Source: Cryptomeria japonica
Taxonomy: Eukaryota; Streptophyta; Pinopsida; Cupressales; Cupressaceae
DNA: 64,000 nt
Assembly (NCBI RefSeq): GCF_030272615.1
Contig: NW_026729264.1
Location: forward strand, 58,414-122,413
Direction of reading: 5' to 3'
Shown: positions 1-9,367 of the stretch, piece by piece
How the letters are laid out: each line of letters opens with the position of its first letter
How positions within the stretch are numbered: the stretch's first letter is position 1
Notes under the pieces: model-generated
Told to the model about the DNA's origin: nothing
Seen by the model: only the letters and a program-made list of their open reading frames with translations
Database searches by the model: none
Translations under genes and position numbers: made by a program

Positions 1-3000
1 GCTACTGGCTTTCGAATCGAGGCTTGCATCTTGAAACCTTCTTGTGCCTCAAACATTGATTTTGATGCTTCGAAACTCGGTCTTTCAAGGAACAAGCTTT
101 GAAATGAGGTTTTAAGAGCATGATGTGCACTAAAATCAGATTTTGAGGCTATTGACTCTAGAATCGGGAATTGCATCTTGAAACCATGCTGTGCCTCCAA
201 ACATTGATTTTGATGCTCCAAAACTGAGTCTTTCGAGGCACAAGCTCCGAAATGAGCTTCTAAGAGAATGATGTGCATCAAAATGGAATTTTGACGCTAA
301 AGGCTCCGGAATAGGGACTTGCTTCTTGAAACCTTGTTGTGCCCCAAAACATTGATTTTGATGTTCCAAAATCAGGGCTTTCAAGGCACAAGCTCCGAAG
401 TGAGGTTCTAAAAGCACGATGTACATCAAAATTGTGTTTTGACGCTACCGAATCTAGAATTGGGACTTGTGTCATGAAACCTTGTTGTGCCTCCAAACAC
501 TAACTTTTATGCTCCAAAAATAAGGGTTTTGAGGCACAACCTCCGAAATGAGGTTCTAAGAACACCATGTTTGTCAAAATTGTGTTTTGACGCTATCAGC
601 TTGAGAATCAGGACTCGTGACTCAACCTTGTTGTGCCCTTAAACATTAATTTTGATTGTTTCAAACTGGAGCTTTCGAGCCACACGCTCTGAAATGAGAT
701 TCTAAGAGCACGATGTGCATCAAAATCATTGCATCTTGAAAGCTTGTTGTGCCTCCAGACACCAATTTTGATGCTTCGAAACTGAAGATTTTGAGGCATA
801 ATCTCCAAAACAAGGTTCTAAGAGCACGATGTGCATCAAAATAAAATTTTGACACTACCGACTCCAGAATCAAGACTTGCATCTTGAAACCTTTTTGTGC
901 CTCAAAACATCGATTTTGATGCTCCAAAACTAGGGCTATTGAGGCATCTTGAAACCTTGTTGTTCCTCCAAACATCGTATTTCATGCTCTAAAACTAGGG
1001 CTGTTGAGGCACAGGTTTCTAAGAGCACAATGTGCACCAAAATTGAATTTTGATGCTACTGGCTCTAGAATCGGGGCTTGCATCTTGAAACCTTGTTGTG
1101 CCCCAAAACACTGATTTTGATGCTTTGAAATTGGGGGCTTTCGAGGTACAAGCTTCAAAATGAGGTTCTAAGAGAAACTATATGCGCCAAAATCAGACTT
1201 TGACGCTATTGACTCTAGAATCGATACTTACATCTTGAAACCTTGTTGTGCCTCCAAAACTGAGTCTTTCGAGGCACAAGCTCTGAAATGAGCTTCTAAG
1301 AGAATGATGTGCGTCAAAATTCCATTTTGACTCTAGAGGCTCCAAAATAGGGACTTGCTTCTTGAAACCTTGTTGGGCCTCAAAGTATTGATTTTGATGT
1401 TCCAAAATCGGGGCTTTCAAGGCACAAGCTCCGAAATGATGTACATCAAAATTGCATTTTGACACTACCGACTCTGGAATCGAGACTTGTGTCTTGAAAC
1501 CTTGTGCCTCCAAACACTAATTTTTATGCTCCAAAAATGAGGCTTTTGAGGCACAACCTCCGAAATGAGGTTCTAAGAACACCATGTTTGTCAAAATCTT
1601 GTTTTGATGCTATCAGCTTGAGAATCAGGACTTGTGTCTTGAAACCTTATTGTGGCTTTAAACATTGATTTTGATGTTTTGAAAATGGAGCTTTCGAGCC
1701 ATACGCTCCGAAATGACCTTCTAAGAGCACAATGTGCATCAAAATCATGTTTTGACAATTTAGTCTTCGGAATAGGGACTTGCGTCTTGAAAGCCTGTTG
1801 TGCCTCCACACACTAATTTCGATGCTTCAAAACCGAAGATTTTGAGGTATAAGCTCCAAAATAAGTTTCCAAGAGCATTATGTGCGTCAAAATCAAATTT
1901 TAATGCTACCGGCTCTTGAATCAGAACTTGCATCTTGAAACCTTGTTGTGCTTCCAAACATCGATTTTGATATTCCAAATCTAGGGCTTTTGAGGCATAA
2001 TTTCTAAAACAAGGTTCTAAGAGCACAATGTGCATCAAAATTGAATTTTAATGGTACTGGTTTTATAATCGGGGTTTGCATCTTGAAACCTTGTTGTGCC
2101 TCAAAACACTGATTTTGATGCTCCGAAACTGGGTCTTTCGAGACACAAGCTTCGAAATGATGTCTAAGAGCATGATGTGCGCCAAAACTGGGTCTTTCGA
2201 GGCACAAGCTCCGAAATGAGCTTCTAAGAGAATGATGTGCATCAAAATGGAATTTTGACACTACACTCTTTGGAATAGGGACTTGCTTCTTGAAACCTTG
2301 TTGTGCGTCAAAACATTGATTTTGATGTTCCAAAATCAAGGCTTTCAAGGTACAAGCTCCAAAATGAGGTTCTAAGAGCACGATGTACATAAATTTTTTG
2401 TTTTGATGCTACTGACTCTGGAATTGGGATTTGTGTCTTGAAACCTTGTTGTGCCTCCAAACGCTAATTTTTATGCTCCAAAAATGAGGCTTTTGAGGCA
2501 CAACCTCCAAAATGAGGTTCTAAGAAAACCATGTTTGTCAAAATCTTGTTTTGACACTATTAGCTTGAGAATCAGGACTTGTGTCTTGAAACCTTGTTGT
2601 AACTTTAAACATTGATTTTGATGTTTCCAAACTGGAGCTTTCAAGCCACACGCTCTGAAACAAGGCTCTAAGAGCACAAAGTGCATCTTGAAACCTTGTT
2701 CTTCCTCTAAACATAGATTTTGATACTCCAAAATTGGGGTTTTTGAGGCACAATGTCTAAAAGAGGGTTCTAAGAGCACAATATGCATCAAAATTGAATT
2801 TTGATGCTACTAACTCTAGAATCGGGGCTTGCATCTTGAAACCTTGTTGTGCCTCCAAACATTGATTTTGATGCTCTAAAAATAGGGCTTTCAAGGCACA
2901 AACTTTGAAATGAGCTTCTAAGAGCACGATGTGCGTCAAAATCAGATTTTGATGCTATTAACTCTAGAATCGGGACTTGCATCTTGAAACATTGATTTCG

Positions 3001-3283
3001 ATGTCCAAAACTAGGTCTTTCAAGGCACAAGATCTGAAATGAGATTCTAATAGCATGATGTACATCAAAATTGTGTTTTGACATTACCGACTCTGGAATT
3101 GGGACTTGTGTTTTGAAACCTTGTTGTGCCTCCAAACACTAATTTTTATGCTAAAAAAATGAGGCTTTCGAGGCACAACTTCTGAAAAGAGGTTCTAAAA
3201 ACACCATGTTTGTCATAATCTTGTTTTGACGCTATCAGCTTGAGAATCGGGACTTGTGTCTTGAAACCTTCTTGTGCCTTTAA
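1..3283 (-). repeat. 148-bp satellite array, block 1 (minus orientation)
   Basis: Tandem monomers of about 148 bp whose forward (A to G) reading lies on the minus strand. On the plus strand each unit shows the complements of the family landmarks: GTTCTAAGAGCACGATG, CTTGAAACCTTGTTGTGCC and TCAAAAT...ATTTTGA at the monomer boundaries. All seven monomer types occur, but the order is disturbed by partial deletions, for example an A/E-type fusion near 700-740 and a repeated CTGGGTCTTTCGAG segment at 2127-2200. The first 640 bases closely match 15228-15870 in block 3. No gene or non-satellite sequence is visible in this block. The array continues beyond the left edge of the window. Confidence 0.95.
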
Positions 3284-3347
3284 ACATCAAAATGGAATTT
3301 TGATATACATCATGAACATCAAAATGCAATTTTGATATACATCGTGC
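3284..3347. other. Polarity-switch junction 1 (divergent), tandem palindromic box
   Basis: The array changes from minus to plus orientation here. To the left is the tail of a minus-strand F monomer, cut after TTTAAACAT. To the right a plus-strand A monomer begins (ATACATCGTGCTC). Between them is a 32-bp unit present twice in tandem (3284-3315 and 3316 onward). Each copy holds ACATCAAAATG, then AATTTTGATATACATC, which is itself a near-palindrome. The box resembles the palindrome normally found at monomer boundaries, so the breakpoint lies in a hairpin-prone sequence. Confidence 0.8.
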
Positions 3348-4369
3348 TCTTTGAACTTGATTTCAGAGCTTGTGCCTTGAAAGCCCTGATTTTGGAACAT
3401 CAAAATCAATGTTTTGAAGCACAACAAGGTTTCAAGAAGAAAGTCCCTATTCCAGAGCCTGTAGCGTCAAAATTTCATTTTGAAGCACATCATTTTCTCA
3501 GAAGCTCATTTCAGAGCTTGTGCCTCGAAAGACCCAGTTTTGGAACATCAAAATCAATGTGTGGAGGCACAACAATGTTTGAAGATGTAAGTTTCAATTC
3601 TAGAGTCAATAGTATGAAAATCTGATTTTGGTGCACATCGTGCTCTTAGAACCTCATTTCAAAGCTTGTGCCTCGAAAGCCCCGATTTTGGAGCATCAAA
3701 ATCAATGTTTTGAGGAACAACAAGGTTTCAAGATGCAAGCACCAATTCTAGAGCGAGTAGCATCAAAATTCAATTTTGATGCATCTTGTGCTCTTAGAAC
3801 CTTGTTTTAGAAATTGTGCCTAAAAGCCCCAATTTTGGAGCATCAAAATTGTTTTTTGGAGGCACAACAAGGTTTCAAGATGCAAGTCCTAATTCTAGAG
3901 CCGTTATCGTCAAAATTTGATTTTGATGCACATCGTGCTCTTAGAACCTTGTTTTGGAGCTTATGCCTCAAAATCTTCAGTTTTGAAGTATCAAAATTGG
4001 TGTCTGGAGGTACAACAAGATTTCAAGATGCAAGTCCCTATTCCGGAGCCTATAGCGTCAAAACATGATTTTGATGCACATCATGCCCTTAGAACCTCGT
4101 TTCGGAGCATGTGGCTCAAAAACTCCAGTTTCCAAACATCAAAAGCAATGTTTAAAGGCACAACAAGGTTTCAAGACATGAGTCCCAATTCTCAAGTTGA
4201 TAACGTCGAAACACGATTTTTACAAACATGGTGTTCTTAGATCCTCATTTCGGAGGTTGTGCTTCAAAAGCCATGTTTTTGGAGCATAAAATTTAGTGTT
4301 TGGAGGCACAACAAGTTTTCAAGACACAAGTCCCAATTTCAGAGTCGGTAGTGTCAAAACGCAATTTTG
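3335..4369 (+). repeat. Complete 7-monomer HOR unit (1,035 bp)
   Basis: Monomers begin at 3335 (A), 3483 (B), 3631 (C), 3779 (D), 3926 (E), 4074 (F) and 4222 (G), and the next A begins at 4370. All steps are 148 bp except D, which is 147 bp. D starts GCATCTTGTGCTC where the usual form is GCACATTGTGCTC, which accounts for the missing base. The B monomer is the variant with TTTGAAGATGTAAG and AATAGTATGAAAATC, which is also seen at four other places in the window. Confidence 0.9.
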
Positions 4370-5811
4370 ATGTACATCGTGCTCTAAGAACCTCATTTTA
4401 GAGCTTGTGCCTTGAAAGCCCTGATTTTGGAACATCAAAATCAATGTTTTTGAGGTACAATAAGGTTTCAAGACACAAGTCCCTATTCCAGAGCCTATAG
4501 CATAGAAATTCAATTTTAAAGCACCTCATTCTCTTAGAAGCTCATTTCAGAGCTTTTTCCTCGAAAGCTCAAGTTTTGGAACATCAAAATCGATATATGG
4601 AGGCACAATAAGATTTCAAGATGCAAGTCCTTATTCTAGAGTCCATAGCGTCAAAATCTGATTTTGCCATACATCGTGCTATTAGAACCTCATTTCATAG
4701 CTTGTGCCTCGAAAGCCCCGATTTCGGAGCATCAAAATCAGTGTTTTGAGGCACAATAAGGTTTCAAGATGTAAGCCCCGATTCTAGAGCTAGTAGCATC
4801 AAAATTGAATTTTGATGAACATTGTGCTCTTAGAACCCTGTTTTAGAAATTGTACCTCAAAAGCCCCAGTTTTGGAGCATCAAAATCGATGTTTGGAGGC
4901 CCAACAACGTTTCAAGATGCAAGTCCTGATTCTGGAGGCGGGTACCGTCAAAATTTGATTTTGACGCACATAGTGCTCATAGAACCTTGTTTTGTAGATT
5001 ATGCCTCAAAATCTTTAGTTTTGGTGCATCGAAATTTGTGGTTGGACGCACAAAAAGCTTTCCAGACGAAAGTCCCTATTCCGGAGCCTATAGCGTCAAA
5101 ACATGATTTTGATGCACATAGTGCATGCTCTTAGAACCTCGTTTCAGAGCGTGTTGCTCAAAAGCTCCAGTTTAAAAACATCAGAGGCACAACAAGGTTT
5201 CAAGATGCAAGCCCTGATTCTAGACTCCAGTACCATCAAAATTCAATTTTGATGCACATTGTGCTTTGAGAACCATGTTTTAGAAATTGTGCCTCAAAAG
5301 CCCCAGTTTTGGATCATTAAAATTGATGTTTGGAGGCACAACAAGGTTTCAAGATGCAAGTCCTGATTCTTGAGCCGGTAGCGTCAAAAATTGATTTTGA
5401 TGTACATCATTCTCTTAGAACCTTGTTTTGGAGCTTATGCCTCAAAATCTTTGGTTTCGAAACATCGAAATTGGTATTTGGATGCACAAAAAGCTTTCAA
5501 GATGCAAGTCCCTATTCCGGAGCCTGTAGTGTCAAAACGTGATTTTGATGCACATCGTGCTCTTAGAACCTCGTTTCGGATTGTGTGGCTCATAAGCTAT
5601 AGTTTCAAAACTTCAAAATCAATGTCCCGATACTTAAGCTGATAGCGTCAAAACATGATTTTGAAAAACATGGTGTTCTTAGAACCTCATTCCGGAGGTC
5701 GTCCCTCAAAAGCCTTGTTTTTGGAGCATAAAAATTAGTGCTTGGAGGCAGAACAAGGTTTCAAGACACAAGTCCCAATTTGAGAGTCAGTAGTGTCAAA
5801 ATACAATTTTG

Positions 5812-5959
5812 ATGTACATCGTGCTCTTAGAACCTCATTTCAGAGCTTGTGCCTTGAAAGCCCTGATTTTGGTACATCAAAATCAATGTTTTGAGGCACA
5901 AGAAGGTTTCAAGAAGCAAGTCCCTATTTCAGAGCCTGTAGCGTCAAAATTCCATTTTG
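5812..5959 (+). repeat. HOR monomer type A
   Basis: 148 bp. Diagnostic features: start ATGTACATC, CCTTGAAAGCCCTGATTTTG, GGAACATCAAAATCAATG, and AAGAAGCAAGTCCCTATT in place of the AAGATGCAAGTCC of the other types. The inner arms GATTTTG and CAAAATC (monomer positions 54-60 and 67-73) form a perfect 7-bp inverted repeat around GAACAT. Confidence 0.9.
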
Positions 5960-6107
5960 ATGCACATCATTCTCTTAGAAGCTCATTTCGGAGCTTGTGC
6001 CTCGAACGACCCAGTTTTGGAGCATCAAAATCAATGTTTGGAGGCACAACAAGGTTTCAAGATGCAAGTCCCGATTCTAGAGTCAAAAGCGTCAAAATCT
6101 GATTTTG
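5960..6107 (+). repeat. HOR monomer type B
   Basis: 148 bp. Diagnostic features: CATCATTCTCTTAGAAGCTC (CATCATTCTC and AAGCTC replace the usual CATCGTGCTC and AACCTC), GACCCAGTTTTGGAGC, and a tail with TCTAGAGTCAA followed by GTCAAAATCTGATTTTG. In many other copies the B/C boundary reads GCGTC...GGCGC. Confidence 0.9.
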
Positions 6108-6255
6108 GTGCACATCGTGCTCTTAGAACCTCATGTTGAAGCTTGTGCTTCGGAAGCCCTGATTTCGGAGCATCAAAATCAATGTTTTGAGGCACAATAA
6201 GGATTCAACATGCAAGCCCCGAATCTAGAGCCAATAGCATCAAAATTCAATTTTG
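6108..6255 (+). repeat. HOR monomer type C
   Basis: 148 bp. Diagnostic features: a start with GTGCACATCG or GCGCACATCG, GATTTCGGAGC, AATCAGTGTTTTGAGG in typical copies (AATCAATGTTTTGAGG here), GATGCAAGCCCCGA, and a tail with GTAGCATCAAAATTCAATTTTG (AATAGCATC here). Its boundary with D holds the best palindrome of the repeat. Confidence 0.9.
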
Positions 6256-6259
6256 ATGC
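6237..6259. other. Monomer-boundary palindrome, C/D type (11-bp arms)
   Basis: A perfect inverted repeat across the C/D boundary: GCATCAAAATT, one central C, then AATTTTGATGC. It recurs with the same sequence at most C/D boundaries of the plus blocks and as its complement in the minus blocks. The size and symmetry suit a hairpin or cruciform, or a dyad protein site. That use is inference. Confidence 0.85.
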
Positions 6260-6403
6260 ACATTGTGCTCTTAGAACCCTGTTTTAGAAATTGTGCCTCA
6301 AAAGCCCTAGTTTTCGAGCATCAAAATCGATGTTTAGAGGCAAAACAAGGATTCAAGATGCAAGTCCTGATTCTGGAGCCAATGGCATCAAAATTTGATT
6401 TTG
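6256..6403 (+). repeat. HOR monomer type D
   Basis: 148 bp. Diagnostic features: CACATTGTGCTC, ACCCTGTTTTAGAAATTGTG (unique to D), AAAATCGATGTTTGGAGG in typical copies, CAAGTCCTGATTCTGGAGCC, and the tail GTCAAAATTTGATTTTG. This copy has GGCAAAACAAGGATTCAAG where most have GGCACAACAAGGTTTCAAG. The same variant recurs at 50370-50400. Confidence 0.9.
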
Positions 6404-6551
6404 ACGCACATCGTGCTCTTAGAACCTTGTTTTGGAGCTTATGCCTCAAAATATTTTGTTCCGAAGCATCTAAATTGGTGTTTGGAGGCACAGCAAGCTT
6501 CCAAGACGCAAGTCTCTATTCTGGAGCCTGTAGTGTCAAAACGTGATTTTG
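6404..6551 (+). repeat. HOR monomer type E
   Basis: 148 bp. Diagnostic features: ACCTTGTTTTGGAGCTTATG, CCTCAAAATCTTCGGTTTCG in typical copies (AAAATATTTTGTTCCGAAG here), AAAATTGGTGTTTGGAGG, CAACAAGCTTTCAAG (AAGC replaces AAGG), and GTAGTGTCAAAACGTGATT. The boundary palindrome after E is weakened (GTGTC against GATGC). Confidence 0.9.
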
Positions 6552-6699
6552 ATGCACTTCGTGCTCTTAGAACCTTGTTTCAGAGCATGTGGCTTGAAAC
6601 CTCTAGTTTCGAAACATCAAAATCAATGTTTAAAGGCACAACAAGGTTTCAAGACACAAGTCCCGATTCTCAAGCTGATAGCATCAAAACACGATTTTG
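6552..6699 (+). repeat. HOR monomer type F
   Basis: 148 bp. Diagnostic features: GGAGCGTGTGGCTCGAAAGC (GCATGTGGCTTG here), CAGTTTCAAAACATC, AATGTTTAAAGGCACAAC (TTTAAAGG is unique to F), CAAGACACAAGTCCCGATTC and TCAAGCTGATAGCG. The outer dyad arm found in most other types is lost here. Confidence 0.9.
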
Positions 6700-6847
6700 A
6701 CAAATATGGTGTTCTTAGAACCTCATTTCGGAGGTTGTGCCTTAAAAGCCTCATTTTTGGAGCATAAAAATTAGTGTTTGAAGGCACAAAAAGTATTCAA
6801 GACACAAGTCCCAATTCCAGAGTCGGTAGCATCAAAATGAAATTTTG
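6700..6847 (+). repeat. HOR monomer type G
   Basis: 148 bp. Diagnostic features: start ACAAACATGGTGTTCTTAG, CGGAGGTTGTGCCTCAAAAG (GCCTTAAAAG here), CATTTTTGGAGCATAAAAATT, AGTGTTTGGAGGC and AAGTCCCAATTCCAGAGTCG. The next monomer is A, which closes the 7-mer cycle. Confidence 0.9.
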
Positions 6848-9038
6848 ATGTACATCGTGCTCTTAGAACCTCATTTCAGAGCTTGTGCCTTGAAAGCCCT
6901 GATTTTGGAACATCAAAATCAATGTTTTGAGGCACAACAAGGTTTCAGGAAGTAAGTCCCTATTCCGGAGCCTGTAGCATCACAATTCCATATTGAAGCA
7001 CATCAATCTCTTAGAAGCTCTTTTCGGAGCTTGTGCCTCGAAAGCCCCAATTTTGGAGCATCAAAATCAATGTTTGCAGGCACAACAATGTCTCAAGATG
7101 CAAGTCCCATTTCTAGAGTCAATAGCGTAAAAATCTGATTTTGGTGCACATCGTCCTCTTAAAACCTCACTTCGAAGCTTGTGCCTCGAAAGCCCCGATT
7201 TCGGAGCATCAAAATCAGTGTTTTGAGGCACAACAAGGTTTCAAGATGCAAACCCCGATTATAAAGCCGGTACCATCAAAATTCAATTTTGATGCTCATT
7301 GTGCTGTTAGAACACTATTTTAGAAATTGTGTCTCAAAAGTCCCAATTCTAGAGTCGATAGCGTCAAAACGCAATTTTGATGTACATCATGCTCTTAGAA
7401 CCTCATTTCAGAGTTTCTGCCTTGAAAGCCCTTATTTAGGAACATCAAAATCAGTGTTTGGTGGCACAACAAGGTTTCAAGAAGTCCCTATTCCAGAGCC
7501 TGTAGCATTAAAATTCCATTTTGACGCACATCATTCTCTTAGAAGCTCATTTCGGAGCTTCTACCTCGAAAGACCCAGTTTTGGAGCATCAAAATCAATG
7601 TTTCGAGGCAAAACAAGGTTTCAAGATTTGCAAGTCCCGATTCTCAAGCTGATAGTGTCAAAACATGATTTCTACAAACATGGTGCTCTTAGAACCTCAT
7701 TTCGGAGGTCGTTCCTCAAAAGCCTCATTTTTTGAGCATAAAAATTAGTGTTTGGAGGCACAACAAGGTTTCAAGACACAAGACCCAATTCCAGAGTTGG
7801 TAGCGTCAAAATGCAATTTTGATGTACATCATGCTCTTAGAACCTCATTTAGGAGCTTGTGCCTTGAAAGCCCTGAATTTGGAACATCGAAATCAATGTT
7901 TTGAGGCAAAATAAGGTTTAAAGAAGCAAGTCCCTATTCCGGAGCCTGTAGCATGAAAATTCCACTTTCACGCATCATTCTCTTACTCATTTCAGAGATT
8001 GTGCCTCGAAAGACCTAGTTTTGGAGCATCAAAATCAATGTTTGGAGGCACAACAAGGTTTCAAGATGCAAGTCTTGATTCTAGAGTCAATAACATCAAA
8101 ATCTGAATTTGGCGCACATCGTGCTCTTAGCACCTCATTTCGAAGCTTGTGCCTCGAAAGCCCCGATTTCCGAGCATCAAAACCAGTGTTTTGAGGCACA
8201 ACAAGGTTTCAAGACGCAAGTCCCTATTCCAGAGACTGTAGTGTCAAAACATGATTTTGATGCACATTGTGCTCTTAGAACCTCGTTTCGGAGCGTATGG
8301 CTAGAAAGCTCCAATTTCAAAACATAAAAATCAATGTTTAAAGGCAAAATAAGGTTTCAAGACACAAGTCCCGATTCTCAAGCTGATAGCATCAAACCAC
8401 AATTTTGACAAACATGCTATTCTTAGAATCTCATTTCGAAGGTTGTGCCTCAAAAACATCATTTTTTGAGCATAAAAATTAGTGTTTGGAGGCACAACAA
8501 TGTTTCAAGACACAAGTCCCAATTCCATAGTCAGTAGCGTCAAAACGCAATTTTGATGTACATCGTGCTCTTAGAACCTCATTTCGGAGGTTGTGCCTTG
8601 AAAGTCCTAATTTTGGAGAATCGAAATCAGTGTTTGGAGGCACAACAAGGTTTCAAGAAGCAAGTCCCTATTCCGGAGCCTGTTGTGTCAAAATGGAATT
8701 GTGACGCACAGAATTCTCTTAGAAGCTCATTTCAAAGCTTGTGCCTCGAAACACCCAGTTTTGGAGCATCAAAATCAATGTTTGGAGGCACAACAAGGTT
8801 TCAAGATGCAAGTCCCAATTCTAGAGTCAATAGTGTTAAATTCTGATTTTGGCGCATATCGTGCTCTTAGAGTCAATAGCGTTAAAATCTGATTTTGGCG
8901 TTAAAATATGTGTTTTGAGGCACAACAAAGTTTCAAGATGCAAGCCTCGATTCTAAAGCTAGTAGCATCAAAATTCAATTTTGATGCACATTGTGCTCTT
9001 AGAACCCTGTTTTAGAAATTGTGCCTAAAAAGCCCTAG

Positions 9039-9078
9039 TTTTGGAGCATCAAAACCAGTTTTGGAGCTTCAAAACCGA
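9039..9078 (+). repeat. 20-bp internal tandem duplication in a D-type monomer
   Basis: A TTTTGGAGCWTCAAAACCRR unit occurs twice with a period of 20 (9039-9058 and 9059-9078). The same duplication is present at 44558-44597, 58704-58743 and 62611-62650, each time a short way after a truncated C monomer. It therefore marks one ancestral haplotype rather than four independent slips. Confidence 0.85.
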
Positions 9079-9344
9079 TGTTTGGAGGCATAACAAGGTT
9101 TCAAGATGCAAGTCCTGATTCTAGAGCTGGTAGCATCAAAATTAGATTTTGCCGCACATCGTGCTCTTACATTGTTTTGGAGCTTATGCCTCAAAATCTT
9201 TGGTTTTGAAGAATCAAAATTGGTGTTTGGAGGCACAACAAGCTTTGAAGACGCAAATCCCAATTCCAGAGGAACATCAAAATCAATCAATGTTTTGAGG
9301 CACAACAAGGTTTCAAGAAGCAAGTCCCTATTCCGGAGCTTGTA

Positions 9345-9367
9345 GCGTCAAAATTCCATTTTGACGC
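9345..9367. other. Monomer-boundary palindrome, A/B type (10-bp arms)
   Basis: A perfect inverted repeat across an A/B boundary: GCGTCAAAAT, centre TCC, then ATTTTGACGC. Compared with the C/D form (GCATC...GATGC), the third base of each arm has changed on both sides, so pairing is kept. Confidence 0.85.

Larger units (their letters stand above)
5812..6847 (+). repeat. Reference 7-monomer HOR unit (7 x 148 = 1,036 bp)
   Basis: This is the cleanest higher-order repeat in the window. Monomer boundaries, set just after the conserved TTTTG, fall at 5812, 5960, 6108, 6256, 6404, 6552 and 6700, and the next A begins at 6848, so every monomer is exactly 148 bp. Each monomer shares the family frame (CTCTTAGAACC near position 15, a GCCTCRAAAG-like segment near 42, CATCAAAAT near 64, GGCACAACAAGGTTTCAAG near 84, and GTCAAAA...ATTTTG at the end). 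It also carries fixed differences that identify its type. The order A-B-C-D-E-F-G recurs through the window, which is the defining property of a higher-order repeat. Confidence 0.93.

Noticed and set aside
1-3135. Many open frames of 60-130 codons on the minus strand, and likewise throughout blocks 2-4
   Set aside because: They are by-products of a repeat that is poor in stop codons in its forward direction. Strand follows array orientation exactly and switches at each polarity flip, as expected of repeat shadows.
5812-6847. CENP-B box (TTCG....A..CGGG pattern) in the monomer
   Set aside because: TTTCGGAGC and ATCGGGACT occur but not at the required spacing on the same strand in the consensus of any of the seven types. 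I found no match by eye.
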